Below are positions 12,121-24,023 of a stretch of DNA of 64,000 nt, in pieces; the stretch's first letter is position 1; every line of letters starts with the position of its first letter. The DNA comes from Reticulitermes speratus (taxonomy: Eukaryota > Arthropoda > Insecta > Blattodea > Rhinotermitidae). The DNA lies in contig JAJKFL010000042.1 of NCBI GenBank assembly GCA_021186555.1, forward strand, positions 18,824,521 to 18,888,520, read 5' to 3'. A program made the position numbers and the translations under genes. Below the pieces are notes generated by a model. That model did not search any database. It was not told the DNA's origin and was given only the letters and a program-made list of their open reading frames with translations.

Positions 12121-15100
12121 AATGGTTACCGATGTTTCGGGAGAGGCTGTTGCTTCCATTTTAGGGTAGTCTAGAAAGATTGCATTGTTTGGAATATTGA
12201 TTGTCTTATATGTGAAAACAGCAACCAATTTGACCTAGCGAAACACGGTGGAGGTGGAAGTAGAGAATTCCTTAGAGACAATGGCAACAAATTTTCAATT
12301 ATCACAGCGTCATATCCCACAAAAATGTAATCTTCGTGAATAAAGCTGTAAAAACTTTAAGTCACAATTTAAGTAAGTCATTTCTGTTTGTGGTGGGTTG
12401 AGGCTGCTACTATTTTCTGTTGGCATTGTTACACCTGACGTCAAATATCGTAGCTATGCGAATATGAGTTTATGCCGTTCAACTGTGTGTATTGGTCCCT
12501 GTTATTTTCTCTTCAGTGAATTTAAATATTCACTTGCTTTATTCACTCGTTTCTTCAAACTGACTTATAAATTTCCTACATTCTAAATATGCTCCACGTA
12601 ATTTCAACGTATGAAGTTTAGGCATCAGAAGAATTTAATGTTATATAATAATCATCATAATGTGGAGATAAATGAAACTTGTGACAGAGCGTAATTTCTT
12701 TGTCATTTGTATTAGTAACTGTAAGTATTTCATAGCAACTTTTATGTATTTTAGCAGTTACAACTCGAGACCTGAGTTGACAGTTTTACGTTTACAGTGC
12801 AATTACGTTAATAAATATATTAGATGTAGGTCAAATTTCTACGGCGTCCAAAATTTTTTAGAAATGATATTTCTCCGTGAATGCTTTTATTACTACTGAC
12901 TGTAGAAGTCGGAAATGTAATGTTTTAAAAGAACAAATTTATAATTGATAACATCTTTGCTATCGGTAAAGCATATAAACTTGAATTTTACATTATATAT
13001 TTACATTTTGTGTTCACGTTTTATTTTATCACATTTTATTTTCAAATTTTAGTTTCATATTCTCGATTTCCCTTCCTCCGAGGTGGGGCTTTCTACAAAA
13101 ACTGAATAGTAGTTTCGTCCTCGGCATTTTACAAGCAAACATTGGACCTACAGTAAACCTAACGCAAACCCAAGAAAAAGCATCCTGACTAATGTATAAC
13201 ACGAAAGGCCTGCATGTGATATCACGTGACCCAAAACATGCCAACTCACTGGTTACCCCCCTGGTGTCTCACAAATTTATTAATTCGATTATTTAATTAT
13301 TGGACGTCATAAAAACGAAAGAGATGGACTATAAAAAATTTGGACGTCATGCGGTGGTTGTTATGAAGGATAATGTGACTTATGCGTTGACAACTGCTGA
13401 AATCTGGTACCAGATGTTACAGGAAAGGAAAACTTTCTCAAAGAAGTTTTCTACAGCATCAACTAAAATCCGTGTCCTATTCTGTCACCTCTTTTTCTTA
13501 CCGTAAAAAGACTTCCCCTTTCACGTTTCAAAAGATCTCCCTTCTTTTCCAGTAGAATTTTACTTTGCTTTTCTTATGAACTTTTCTTGATCTTTTATGT
13601 AAGTCACTTCATACTTTCGCTTCAAGTCAGCACTTTTATCTGTCATCCAAAACTTTGGACTGAGACATGATTTTCTTGTAGGGGGCTCTTATTCTTCCCC
13701 TGTAGCCCATAAATTTCATTCACATTTGACCACTGAAGCTAGATTTACACATCTTTACAAGTCTGACGCCCAAATATAGACGAGGCAAGGTGCAGTCTAT
13801 ATGTCTCTTGAGATCTGTTGGATAGTTACTTTAGTAAAACAATAGACTATATATGTTCGATTAGACACAGTTTAAGATTTATTTGTGTAGAAAAAAGATT
13901 ATTTTTATGCAAAATACAGTGTTTATTCGCTGCTTCAAATGGGAGTGAGGAAATGTACTGTTAGTTTTGGTACAAAAATTATTTAAAACTTTTAATTTCA
14001 TATGACAAAATAGCGTACGAAATACACACACTATCGTCGCTTAACTCTTTAAAACCTAGTGGTTAGTAAACACAACGCCACGTGTAGAAATATACTCAAC
14101 ATTTTCTCCACAAAGTGTATTTGTATAATCCATTAAATTTGCAGAGTAAACAGCGATTTTACTCTGTACACAATTTACTGAATGTTTTTTCTAATGGAAA
14201 CACACTTTATGTTCTACGACACATAAACTGAATCTTTGTATTCAACAGAGATCAGTTTTGGTTTACAAAAAGTTAATACTCCTCTGTGCGTAATATTCTT
14301 ATCGTCAGTAAATAGGTGATTATGACTTGTTTCTAATAGAGCCTACGCGATAAAAGAAGAATTTTCCAATAATGTGCACCGGGTTGAATTGCTCACAGAT
14401 TACTATTTTTCTGGATCATTTTTCTTGTAATAGAAACGTCTTGAATTGTTTTTTATAATGCTAAAATTAACATAGTCCAAGTATCCATAATGCTGTCACT
14501 ACAAATTCGCGACTTTGTGGACACGTCTCTCTTTTCTCAAAATGTTATTGTGTTCGTGAATCCTTTCCAAATGCGCTAGTAAAATATGACATAAAAATAT
14601 GATATATATTTGTAATTATTTTTTTATCACATGTATGTTTCTTATTTAAAAAAAAGAATAATTTTTAAAATAAGTGTGTTATATTTTCTTTCGGACATCA
14701 TAGTAGCCGCTTCATTCCACCCACTTACTTTGCACTGTTTATGTACGTTTATTCTAAATATTATAAACAAAGACGAGGCACAAAACATCGCAGTCGGGTT
14801 TGTAGCACATTAAACAGATCCGAATTTAAAATCTCGACCATATAGACCGGCTGTCCTGAGTTATGCATAAATTTCTTCCGCCCCTACAGAAAAATTCCGG
14901 GAGCTTACATTAAATAGGCCACGACTAATGCTTTCTTTTTACGGCTTATGCAATTCACTGTCACCCGAACATTCAAATTCTTTATTTTCAGCTGAATGCA
15001 GTAGACATCTGACACAGGATCAGTTAATCTGAGACAACTAGCCTTTACATTTTTCCCTGTCTCAGCATACGTTGTTCTTTTGTCATGTTTGATCTTAGTT

Positions 15101-16799
15101 GATTAGCAGAAATTCATGGAAGTTTTAGCTGGCATTTATGCAAACTCAGCTAAATTCCAATGGGCTTTAATTATTGCCAGACATTTCGTCACAATTATTG
15201 GCTACATCTTTCTATCAAATTTTAAACACCACTAATATCTTACATAATTTACTTTTTATGCTTTGCATGTATCTATACTACCATGAAATAGAACTGAATC
15301 TAAATTGTTTTACATTCTGTATATCATATTCAGGGTCTTCACTGATGGATGGCAGTATCTACTTTAATAGGATTCCACTAACAACATTTAATTTAATTTC
15401 CAGCTCCCTTAGTATCAAGTTACCTGTGGGTTTATGGACTCGTCCTCATGTAATTGACTGTTCCTTTAATCCGTCATTCTCTTTGACAATTGTGTGATTC
15501 TTTTTGTGTTTCGCAGGGGAGCTTCTGCTACCTAGCTCATTGCTTGCTCTCCCTATTTCAACGAAACTTCTATTTGATTATTCTGTGACACTCTTGCCTC
15601 AGTTTGTGTCGTTTGAAGTTTCAACTATTCAGAGTGCGGTGATGACGAAGTTGCATTATATGGATCAAACGCTTCTACTCTTTAATCATACTTACGACTG
15701 GTTAACCTTATCACTTAACGTAACGTTTCATTAAAGTAGAAAAAGTGAATGGTTATCACAGGTGTGGCGTAGTGTTGCAAGAAATTTAAGCAACACTTCA
15801 GGAAATTATTACACGAAGGCAGAGCCCTCTCAGACATGTTGATTATCTCTCAGAATTTTCAGCCCTAATAACTGATCCGTATTACATACAAATACGATAA
15901 ATCAAAACTCAAGTCCTCTGGAATGAATCTTCATCGATCAACATGCTATGAGATCCCACGATTATTGCATGCAAGTATTTGACCCGCATTCCAGTTCTCT
16001 CTTCGCAACATAACCCACACTTTAATTTTTATTCTCTGCGTCTATGTACGAGTACTTACCCATATTGGTCTAGACTTTGTTCAGTGTGTATCTTGTGGCG
16101 TCACAACATTCCATATTGGCATTCTTTCTTTTCAGAGGGCTCACGTGTCTTCGACTTATTCCTACCAGTCTTTTTTCAAATCAATCATTTCTCGCTGTTA
16201 CATGCATCAAAATTGTTGTTATGTTTAATTCACGCTTCGAAACACCATGGTTATTATATTTTTCCACCTGCCTTTAACAGTAATGTCCCATAATGTTTCC
16301 TTACAGTATGCGCTTTCTTCAGATTTATAGAATAAACAGCTATTTTATCAGTAGGTAGAAATAACCGACTCCCGTCTGTGATGGGGGCACGTTGTCTCAA
16401 TTGTGACGTAGCAGCTGGACTTCCAAGTATATTTAAGACAAGTTTCGAATTTTATAATGATGCTTCAAGAATCTCTGCCTTGATAAAAAGCGGAATATTG
16501 TATTAGTAATAAAGAATGGCCAGGATAAAGAGAATTAAAATATAATCACAGAAACATGACTTAGGGGTGCGCAAATTCGGATAATTGTTTGCTGAGAGTT
16601 TATTCCTAGAGACACAAATTTCACTTAACAAATATTTAAGAGAACTGCGTTTACACGTCACTATTCGTAAACACATTGTCTGTTTCATCAATCTTCATTT
16701 CAGTATGTAAAGCCGTCCCGTTACATGTCAAACAGGCACAGAGAGGAAGCAAAGGTGTAGCCCTACCTACATTCGACCCCCTGCGTTAGAAGGTTTTGG
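12121..16799. other. unassigned DNA, about 4.7 kb
   Basis: No gene, tRNA or clear repeat was found. Several frames of 60-107 codons (for example 15174-15497 and 15979-16293, + strand) show no domain, no low-stop coding bias and no recognisable family. A degenerate GAAAC-box string at 12128-12166 (minus) weakly recalls the hammerhead-like motifs. Confidence 0.55.
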
Positions 16800-16983
16800 T
16801 TGGTTAGCGCCATTTCCTGTCCGCTTTACCCCCGAGAAACAGAGTGAGTACCCATTGTACAGGAGGCTGGGTGGGCCTCGAGGGAGGTCTGGATGTTTCC
16901 GGAAAACCTCACTCCCACTGGGGTTGGAACCCCGGATTATCCAAACCGTAATGTGTCGCTACTTTAACTAATCTATCCCGGCC
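16800..16983 (-). mobile_element. tRNA-derived SINE family B, 3'-truncated copy
   Basis: On the minus strand it begins near 16983 with GGCCGGGATAG, the tRNA-like head shared with copies at 41754 and 55101. It keeps the CCGGGGTTCCAACCCC box B region and the body words matching TACCCATTGTACAGGAGGCTGGG on the + strand. The 3' half and the TTTACC tail are missing or too diverged to follow. Confidence 0.75.
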
Positions 16984-17409
16984 ACACATTCAGTTATGTA
17001 GTCTGTATGAAATTAATCACTAGTTATTTGAGAATCATAATAATCACACAAATGTACTCTGTAGGCAAAAATTAAAGAATTTTAATGTAAAACGTGTGGT
17101 GAATAACCTTAAAACTCTGCTTCAATGGGTTAGTTAATGTCGACTTATTTACCACGAAGATTTAGCGAGGAACTGCAGAAGAAAACAAATTGAAATCCCA
17201 TAGACTTCTCACTCAACTCTTCTAAGAAACCGTGTTCAACTGACGTAGAAATCATTTGCTAGATACCACCATGAAAATTTTTTAGGGCGTAAAGTACCTT
17301 ATCCAACATTTATTTAGGAAGCAGTACACGACTCAAAATTAAAAATGGATTGTTCGAAAAGTCACTGTGCAGTTAAACATATACTATATAATACAATAAT
17401 GTACCCACA

Positions 17410-17440
<31 letters not shown>

Positions 17441-17833
17441 GCACAGTTTATGGAATTAGTGGTTTGCTCCAATCTGCACGTTGTTAGTATTGTCAGCTGT
17501 AGTGCCGCATTAACACATTCTGCCAATTCTGCTATGTCTTATAATAGTAGATAACTACCGTGGGAGTACCAGATGCACGGCAAATTTTGAACGCCCTGTA
17601 CATTCATAGACTGGCACAGCTTGCGCAATAAGCACACTCCATCTCGGCTAAAGAAACAGCTGTTAATGCTGTATAGTAAAATAATCGCTTTTTGTTCAGA
17701 GAATCATTCAAAACTCATAAAAGCACTCTGCGGAGAGAAAGTACAAATTTTTAATGTTAAATCTAGTGGAACATAAAGCAACAACTAGGCTTTGAAGGAT
17801 TAACTGACATTTAGGCTTAACTATAATGGTAAG
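16984..17833. other. unassigned DNA with an AAT microsatellite
   Basis: No gene recognised. The only clear structure is the trinucleotide run at 17409-17440. Confidence 0.55.
17409..17440. repeat. (AAT)n microsatellite
   Basis: About ten perfect AAT/ATA trinucleotide units. Confidence 0.95.
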
Positions 17834-18117
17834 TTTTTTTTGTGAAGATCCCTGCAGCAGATGCTACGGACGCATCGCAACCTTAAGGCTTCTTGTGGAA
17901 CCCTGTGATGAAGATGAAAGATGATCAGTTTTTTCATTTTTCCAAGTAATGGAGCACCAGTGGAATGAAATTGACAGGGGGAAACCGAAGTACTCGGGAA
18001 AAAACATGTCCCAGTGCCACTTCGTCCACCACAAATCCCACATGGACTGACCCAGAATCGAACACGGGCCTCCGCGGTGGGAGGCCGGCGACTAACCGTC
18101 TGAGCCATGGCACGGCC
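17834..18117 (-). mobile_element. tRNA-derived SINE (family D)
   Basis: On the minus strand the element starts near 18117 with GGCCGTGCCATGG. It has a box A-like CTCAGACGGTTAG and a box B match (GTGTTCGATTCTGGG) about 40 nt further on. It ends in eight A residues (poly-T at 17834-17841 on the + strand). The 95- and 77-codon minus-strand frames across it, and a 68-codon + frame, are by-products of the SINE. No convincing target-site duplication was found. Confidence 0.75.
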
Positions 18118-18249
18118 AATTCTTTATTTGTTATTATTAATGGGCGAGAAAGTAAGGAAATTTTCACATAGAGTCAAAATTCTGGAGCTTTCATTTTCTT
18201 CTCTGGGTTACGTCTAAAACTGCAACACTTATGAAAAAGTGTATCGGAA

Positions 18250-18420
18250 GGGGATTCTGTATAGCCCAGTCGGTAAAGCGATTAGCCACGTCTGGACGAA
18301 AAAGCAATCGTCGTTAGACTCCGGGCATTGAAAAGAGGTTTTGTTTTCTTCTATAAAAGGTCCAGACCGGCTGTGGGGTCAACCCACCCTAGACTTCAAG
18401 AGGTACGGTGAGTAAAGCTA
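18250..18420 (+). mobile_element. tRNA-like SINE head relic
   Basis: A box A-like word (TATAGCCCAGTCGGTAAAGCG) at about 18262 is followed by a weak box B region (TTAGACTCCGGGCATTGAA) and a non-coding body (GTCCAGACCGGCTGTGGGG). The head resembles family B's box A, but the body differs. It runs into the repeat that contains the 18.5 kb palindrome, and the two may form one composite element. Confidence 0.45.
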
Positions 18421-18476
18421 CAGAGCGTGAAGCTGATAAATCACTTGATTTAAGGCTTCCGCCGCGATGTTGATGA

Positions 18477-18599
18477 GATCTGCACTCTTCTGGGATATTA
18501 CGCGTCGTCGTGTGGTAATTGTTTACCGACGTTTCGTGACAATGTGTCAGTAAACAATTACCACACGACGCCGCGTAATATCCCAGAAGAGCGCAGATC
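18477..18599. repeat. fold-back repeat family F: 54-bp arms, 15-bp spacer
   Basis: The left arm (18477-18530) and right arm (18546-18599) are reverse complements at 51 of 54 positions, separated by 15 bases. Each arm carries the family word CTTCTGGGATATTACG followed by GTCGTGTGGTAATTG. Related but more decayed copies lie at 9885 and 29308. The arms could form a long hairpin in DNA or RNA. The 75-codon minus-strand frame here is an artefact. Confidence 0.9.
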
Positions 18600-19505
18600 T
18601 GATAACTTACCTTCATCTAGTACCGAGGTTTAAGAACGAGTGCAGTTGTATATCAGCTCCCCCACATACCTTTATGGCGTGCACAGTGAAGTCACTTTAG
18701 TATACAGTTTGGATTTGTCTTTTTCTTTAAAGTATGTGATTACTTTTACAGATTAAATAAAGTTCAGTGACAATAATACAACTTTAAAGCCGATTCAAAT
18801 TTAAAACCGCGGTAAAAGCTTTATATGTTTAGACAGAGTGACAGTGATTTTTCAGCTCTTGCGCAAGTAAACCTCCCGGGCAAATATACGTACACTGGCT
18901 TTTATGGTATTTTAGTATAGAAAGCTAAACTTCAGGACATCTGGGCTGTCGTAGTTTACAGCAGTGATGATGTTTTGCATTGTACCCTCTGAGAATTTTC
19001 CTTTATTAACTGTGATATACCGCGCAATAATGTCACAATATTCCGTCATCTGGTAGTGAGTTTTGAGTACATGGAAAGGGTTAGTGTTTCAGCAAAAATT
19101 ATTTCCTTCATGTCTTCCTTCCTTTCACATTACCTTCCTTTCCTATAAACCTTTAGTAACTTTAACTCCTTCCCTCCCCCGTTCGGTATTACTTTCGCAT
19201 GATTTGATTTGCCCCTTCTTCCCCTGCCTTCGTCAGTCTGCTTCAAGTTAAAACATTTTAAGCAAATATGGATGAAGACGTGTGTTTACACGACAGCAGT
19301 GATAATCAGCTGTGCTGCGTTATAGCAACTTTCCTTCTGAACTTCAAATTCTCTGTGGGCGCACAAGAAGAAACATCGCAAGTACACACACACAGACAGG
19401 CTGTTGCAGTTATTTTATATATGTGGCGGATATTGTTTTCTTCAAAGCGGAAAATTCTTATGCATTATTTAAATATTTACCTTATTTAACCACTTTTTTT
19501 CAAAT
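18600..19505. other. unassigned DNA with pyrimidine-rich patch
   Basis: The first 90 bp resemble 11748-11830. A CT-rich patch lies at about 19105-19230 (TTCC/CCTT blocks). No gene recognised. Confidence 0.5.
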
Positions 19506-19522
19506 TTCACATAAGCTGTATG

Positions 19523-19807
19523 TGGGCCGTGAAAGTGTAGTTGGTATAGCCACTTGCTACGGGCTGGACGGTTCGGGGTTCGAAACCTTGGTGGCAGTGA
19601 CATTTTCCATACCCGTCCAGACTGGCCCTCTGCCGTACCCAACGTACACTACAATAGGTATCGCATCTTTCTTGGGGGTAAAGCGGCGTAAGCATGGCTT
19701 GAACAACCACCCCGTCTAGCGCCAAGGTTAAAGAAAGAGTAGAGCTAACCTGTACTCCGTCCTCTGTGCCTTCATAGCCTGTTATAAGGTGAACTTTACA
19801 TTTTACC
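19523..19807 (+). mobile_element. tRNA-derived SINE family B, + strand copy
   Basis: The head GGGCCGTGAAAGTGTAG with TTGGTATAGCC (box A) and GGGGTTCGAAACC (box B) matches the reverse complements of the copies at 41754 and 55101. The tail ACTTTACATTTTACC matches their TTTACC-based ends. The flanks 19506-19522 and 19808-19826 resemble each other (TTCACATAAGCTGTATG against TTCACACGTAATCTGTGTG) and are probably a decayed target-site duplication with a 2-bp indel. Confidence 0.8.
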
Positions 19808-19826
19808 TTCACACGTAATCTGTGTG

Positions 19827-21299
19827 ATATAGCACAAGGTTGATGGTGCTGAGAAATGTATTTTCAAAGAGGCAGTCATCATGTGTCTCAAGTTTAAATG
19901 CCGTAATATAGATGTTGAGGAAAAAGAAACCTCTAATTAAATTGACTGGTCTTCGGAACGAGAATCAAACGCACGGTCTCCCGACTACATTACATTTACT
20001 GACGATATATGCATGAATCTTGGCGATTTATTCGAGTCGAAACCAGTAGTACTCTAATTGTCTGCAAGACGAAGTAAAGGATACCATTTCATTATTTCTC
20101 TCTGTTGAAACGACGAAATGCGGGCACGCTATTTGGATTCGAATCTCAAAACTGTACAGCATACCGTTGCTGGGGAATATTGTGGTTTCTCTCGCTCTCC
20201 CTCAAACCAGATTAATCAATCTTTCGAAGACTAGAACTGAACTAATTTATACATCAAACCGAGATCACAGCTCAGAATACAGAGTGTGCCTCCGTTGTAG
20301 GGACTAGTTTGTTAAATTTGCGGTGATCGATGTTTGTTATAACAGTCACAAGAAATAAGTAAATGCACTCTGTGGCAAAATGCGCATTAGCTGAATGTTA
20401 GGTGCTTGTGGTATATATAGTACGTAGTACACCTTAAAGGGTTAAATAGACCACGGCATCTACCTTATAAGAATTTCACATTTAAATATTCAGTAATCCT
20501 CACAATCACCGTATTATTAGTTACTCCAGAAAGCTTTCTTATATGATGTACAAAATAAGATATTAAATTAATATTACTTTTCCGATTCGACAACTTCGGT
20601 GGGGAGGAAATTTAAAAATCGTAATATTTTTTGTTTCCCATGTAATAGAAATTAATTATTGGTATCCTAAGGCTCCCCATTAATTTTATTGAAGAACGAC
20701 CAGCATTATATTGTATTTAAATGTGCACTGGCTGCACAGAGAGAACACCTCGTTTAACTGTCACCCTAAGCGATACATGTAATTTATACGCGGTACCATA
20801 TATGACTTTTCACTCCGGGGTGCAAAACCACAAACATCACAGCTGTTCCTCTCAAAAGTGAGAGATTACACCTGAAATCATATGCTGAATTTGTTGATCC
20901 CCGTGCTGTGTAATTGTGTGTTGTTACAACACATTTGTGATTACTCATAAAACGCTACATACATGAAAATTCAATAAACGTCTACTGAATACGCGCCACT
21001 TATTTCTCATAGCAATAAGTGACATGCAGCTGGGAAGTGTGTTGTGATGCCTTTCTCCTTTTGGATTCTGACGTCGGTAAATTTTCAGACTTTCACACGG
21101 TAGGCGTGTTGATTTATTACTTTTAAGATTTCTGTTTTGGTTTCCTTATAACTGATTTACACACATTAATAAATATGCTGAATATTGATAATTTACCTAA
21201 AAAATTAAATGCATTTCGGAAAAATTTAAACCTTCCTTTTGTTGAAAGTTTTCGTAGGAAAACCCGTAGTTAAAGTCATTCTGTTCATATGTGGGGGAG
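19827..21299. other. unassigned DNA
   Basis: No gene recognised. Weak box B-like strings occur at about 19969 (minus, GTTTGATTCTCG) and 20135 (plus, GGATTCGAATCTC) without a convincing box A, so they are not called as SINEs. Confidence 0.5.
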
Positions 21300-21575
21300 A
21301 GGTGTGCTGCGTGAAGGGGTTTAGTAGGCTGACCTGATGGAAAGGGTTGACTTGGAAGACCTAGGCATAGATGGGACGATGTTAGTGAAATGGATCTTCG
21401 ACAGTAAGATGGGAGGCAGTGAACTGAATGTGGCTTAGGATAGGGACAAGTGTTTGACTCTTGTGAGCACGGTAATAACGATACGTCATTAAATGCAGGG
21501 ATTTCCTTGACAAGCTAAAGAAATAATGGTTTCTCAAGAAGGACTCTGCTCCGGGTTGTCAGTCAAAAAGTCATT
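21300..21575 (+). pseudogene. non-LTR retrotransposon C-terminal fragment (family X)
   Basis: Translation from 21351 gives LGRPRHRWDDVSEMDLRQ. After a frame change, the region from 21421 gives A-stop-DRDKCLTLVSTVI. Both match a conserved pattern that I recall from the C-terminal end of insect endonuclease/reverse-transcriptase polyproteins (LGRPRxRWEDN, then LAQDRDRWRALVNAVM). The fragment is followed at 21528-21555 by the family's post-stop word TTTCTCAAGAAGGACTCTGC, shared with copies at 31.65, 35.15 and 51.49 kb. The reading frame is broken by stops and at least one frameshift, and no reverse-transcriptase core lies upstream. This is a 5'-truncated, dead LINE 3' end. The clade cannot be fixed from this tail alone. 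Confidence 0.7.
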
Positions 21576-22637
21576 CATTTGTTAAACTGCTATTCCTATC
21601 TATTGAGCTACAAAAGATACGTTCCAGGGCTTCTGATCTTGCTTGTTTCTGAATCTCTATCGTAGACACTGAGGAATATATTTTGGACGAGTAATCGGCC
21701 CGTCGCAGACAAACTACAAAGGACAGCACAAAAAAGAGAAAGGCAGACACTCTATCCTGCTTGTAGTGGATTTTTGAACTCCAAACATCTACCGCGAACT
21801 ATATAAGGCAGTACAACCAGAGAGCGTAAAGCCGCCGTGATCGACATTCTTGGTTTAATAAAACTAGTAAGTGTGTTAATGTGCGTGAAATAAATATAAG
21901 CCTAAATAAGTTTACATTGGTTCGTAGCCTGGTGAAGGGCAGCCGGAAAATTGAATGCCTCTTGGGGGAAGTTAGTCGTCTGTAAATCATGGTTATATCG
22001 GGTGTGATGTTTGCTTTTCTAGATTGGTCTATTTCTAAAGCTGTCTCTAACCAGATTACGATGTGGAGGAACCGTCGGCAACGTCCATCTAGAGTGACTC
22101 TTTTTACAACACAGCAAACACGGAATATTACAAAGAACAGCAATTTTCCATGAGTTTTCATACCCGAGGTTCGGTTGTGTGATAGAGTGACGTAGCGTTG
22201 ATTTTCAGCGTTGCTGAACTGCACAATGCAATTTGCTTCACTGAGTAGCTATAAAACAAATAAAAAACTTTGAGTTTGTAGGCTATTGGATTCCCGTTCG
22301 ATTCTTGTTTCTTCTGGGGATCCATTCACTTTTAATCCACCATATTCTTAAACAATAAATGGTATCCCCGGACTTAAATCCATACTTTAAAAATGCAAAG
22401 ATTGAATTATTTCTATGTAGAAATGTCCCCTATAGTAAGACCCTCTGGAACATATACATATTGTGTTATTTTACTTCAACCAAACAATGATAATTCTCAA
22501 GAAAAAAAACACTTTAGGCTGACTTTATTTTGTAATCACCGTGCATCTTTTCACAGTCACTATTTACATACACCAAATGGATGCATTTTATTTAAAAAAC
22601 TGTATAGTTTTTTAAAACATATTTAAAAACTTTTTAA
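21576..22637. other. unassigned DNA holding the window's longest open frame
   Basis: The longest uninterrupted frame in the window, 141 codons, lies on the minus strand at 21799-22224. Its translation is basic and hydrophobic with no domain I recognise and no conserved catalytic motif. I do not call it a gene. No other structure was seen. Confidence 0.5.
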
Positions 22638-22680
22638 ACCCGACATATGTTTCGGCTCCTATAGAGCCATCTTCAGGGGT
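22638..22680 (-). ncRNA. hammerhead-like ribozyme motif (candidate 1)
   Basis: Read on the minus strand, the 43 nt are, in order: stem I ACCC; core CTGAAGA; one extra T; stem II GGCTC with loop TATAG and GAGCC; core GAA; stem III A-C, loop ATAT, G-T; cleavage-site C; stem I partner GGGT. The invariant CUGANGA and GAA blocks, the A-U pair and the NUH site (GUC) of the hammerhead family are all present, with a very short stem III as in retroelement-borne type I hammerheads. The one departure is the extra U between the core and stem II, also present in both copies near 60 kb. Activity is inferred, not shown. Confidence 0.55.
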
Positions 22681-22960
22681 GTACCGTCGTTAAAACTGCA
22701 TATACTAAAACGTCCCTTTCATTGGTTCAGTCTTAGGCAAGGTTTTTCACTTTTTCACTGATTTGTATGTACAGACACTATTTGTTATTCGTACTATAAT
22801 AATATGTTAATGTTGATGCGTGGTACTGGTTTATCTTGTTCATTAGGTGGTATTTTTCATGGTGTAGGCTGTACTGTTTGTGTGTGCGTCTGATGCTGTA
22901 GTATGTTTACTATGTTTACTATGTTTTTATATTACTTTAGGCAGGTTTAGACCTTAAATT
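22681..22960. mobile_element. probable terminal-repeat remnant next to the hammerhead-like motif
   Basis: The 280 bp following the motif on the + strand are T/G-rich on one strand (CACTTTTTCACT, TGTTTGTGTGTGCG, repeated TATGTTTAC). They resemble in composition the spacer of the 60.3 kb element, which also has CACTTTTTG and GTTGTTG words next to its motif. I infer that this is one arm of a related element. No boundary or target duplication was found. Confidence 0.35.
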
Positions 22961-23897
22961 TGTCGTCGTCAACATGGAAAATATAAAAGTATTCCACTCA
23001 ATGAAATGTCTACTGGACGTTCAGACATATTTTATTCAAAATGGTATTAAAGAATTACTTGTTTGAGGCACCTGCCTTCGGGTAATCTGTGCTTTAGGTT
23101 CGGTTAAACCTCTGACATATTTTGTAAACAAAGTAATATGTTAAAAATTAAAAATTAAAATTAAAACTAAGGAAAAGATATTTTTAAGGGAATTGACTTT
23201 TCTATATCATCCTTACTCTTGTGCTATTAGTTGCTGTTATTTGCCTTCCCGTTTCGCTTCTTTTAAGGGTTTTATTGTCACATCTCATCTACTTCAGTTA
23301 TTCAATGTTGTATATTGTATTATATGTCAGAGAATTGTCAAAGTTTTCGAAGAAAATTATACTCTTATATTTAGGTATATAAGATTTGAAATAAACGCAA
23401 GAATTCATAACCTCAATTAGTAAAGGAATGGTATGTCCTACTGCTGTTGAGATGGCGTTAATAGTAAGCTAAGAAGGTTTTCAAATGTTGCGGGGCAATC
23501 CTGATAACACTTAAACTTTAGTCACAAAAAGGATTAAAAATGGAATTTTAAAATAATGGCTTTTCCAGTTTTATTGTATAATTGTAAAAACTGGATGTTA
23601 TATAAAAACGAGAGAAGGAATGTAGAAAAAGCATAAATTATATTACTCGATCACAAATATAATACTGACGTTCAAGCACAATTAAAAATAGATCACCTTC
23701 TTAACAAAAACAGAACACCTTAAACACTACTGTTGTAACATAGAGTATATTAGGAAGAAACAAGGCCGAATGCCGTACATAGTGCTAAAATATGAACATA
23801 GAAGCCAAAGAAATGTAGGCCGTTCTGAATCCATATTGGTTGGTATTTTTCCGTGAAGAGAGAACACGCAAAATGCCTAATCCTTAAAGCTCATTAA
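22961..23897. other. unassigned DNA
   Basis: No gene or repeat recognised; A+T-rich with short frames only. Confidence 0.55.
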
Positions 23898-23945
23898 TAC
23901 TACTACTACTACTATCACTACTATTACTACTACTACTACTACTAT

Positions 23946-23983
<38 letters not shown>

Positions 23984-24023
23984 TCACTACTACTACTACT
24001 AATAATAATAATAATAACAATAA
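23898..24023. repeat. (ACT)n with terminal (AAT)n microsatellite
   Basis: About 100 bp of ACT/CTA triplets with ATCACT interruptions, passing into AAT triplets at about 24001-24020. The minus-strand frame encoding Val/Ile runs is an artefact of it. Confidence 0.95.

Noticed and set aside
18389-18616. 75-codon minus-strand frame over the 18.5 kb palindrome
   Set aside because: It is a translation of fold-back family F; the other copies of the family do not keep the frame.
21799-22224. 141-codon minus-strand frame, the longest in the window
   Set aside because: No recognisable domain and no splice, promoter or poly(A) context; a frame of this length is expected by chance in 64 kb on six frames.
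23898-24023. CRISPR-like array
   Set aside because: The repeats are uninterrupted trinucleotides without spacers; no array with unique spacers exists in the window.
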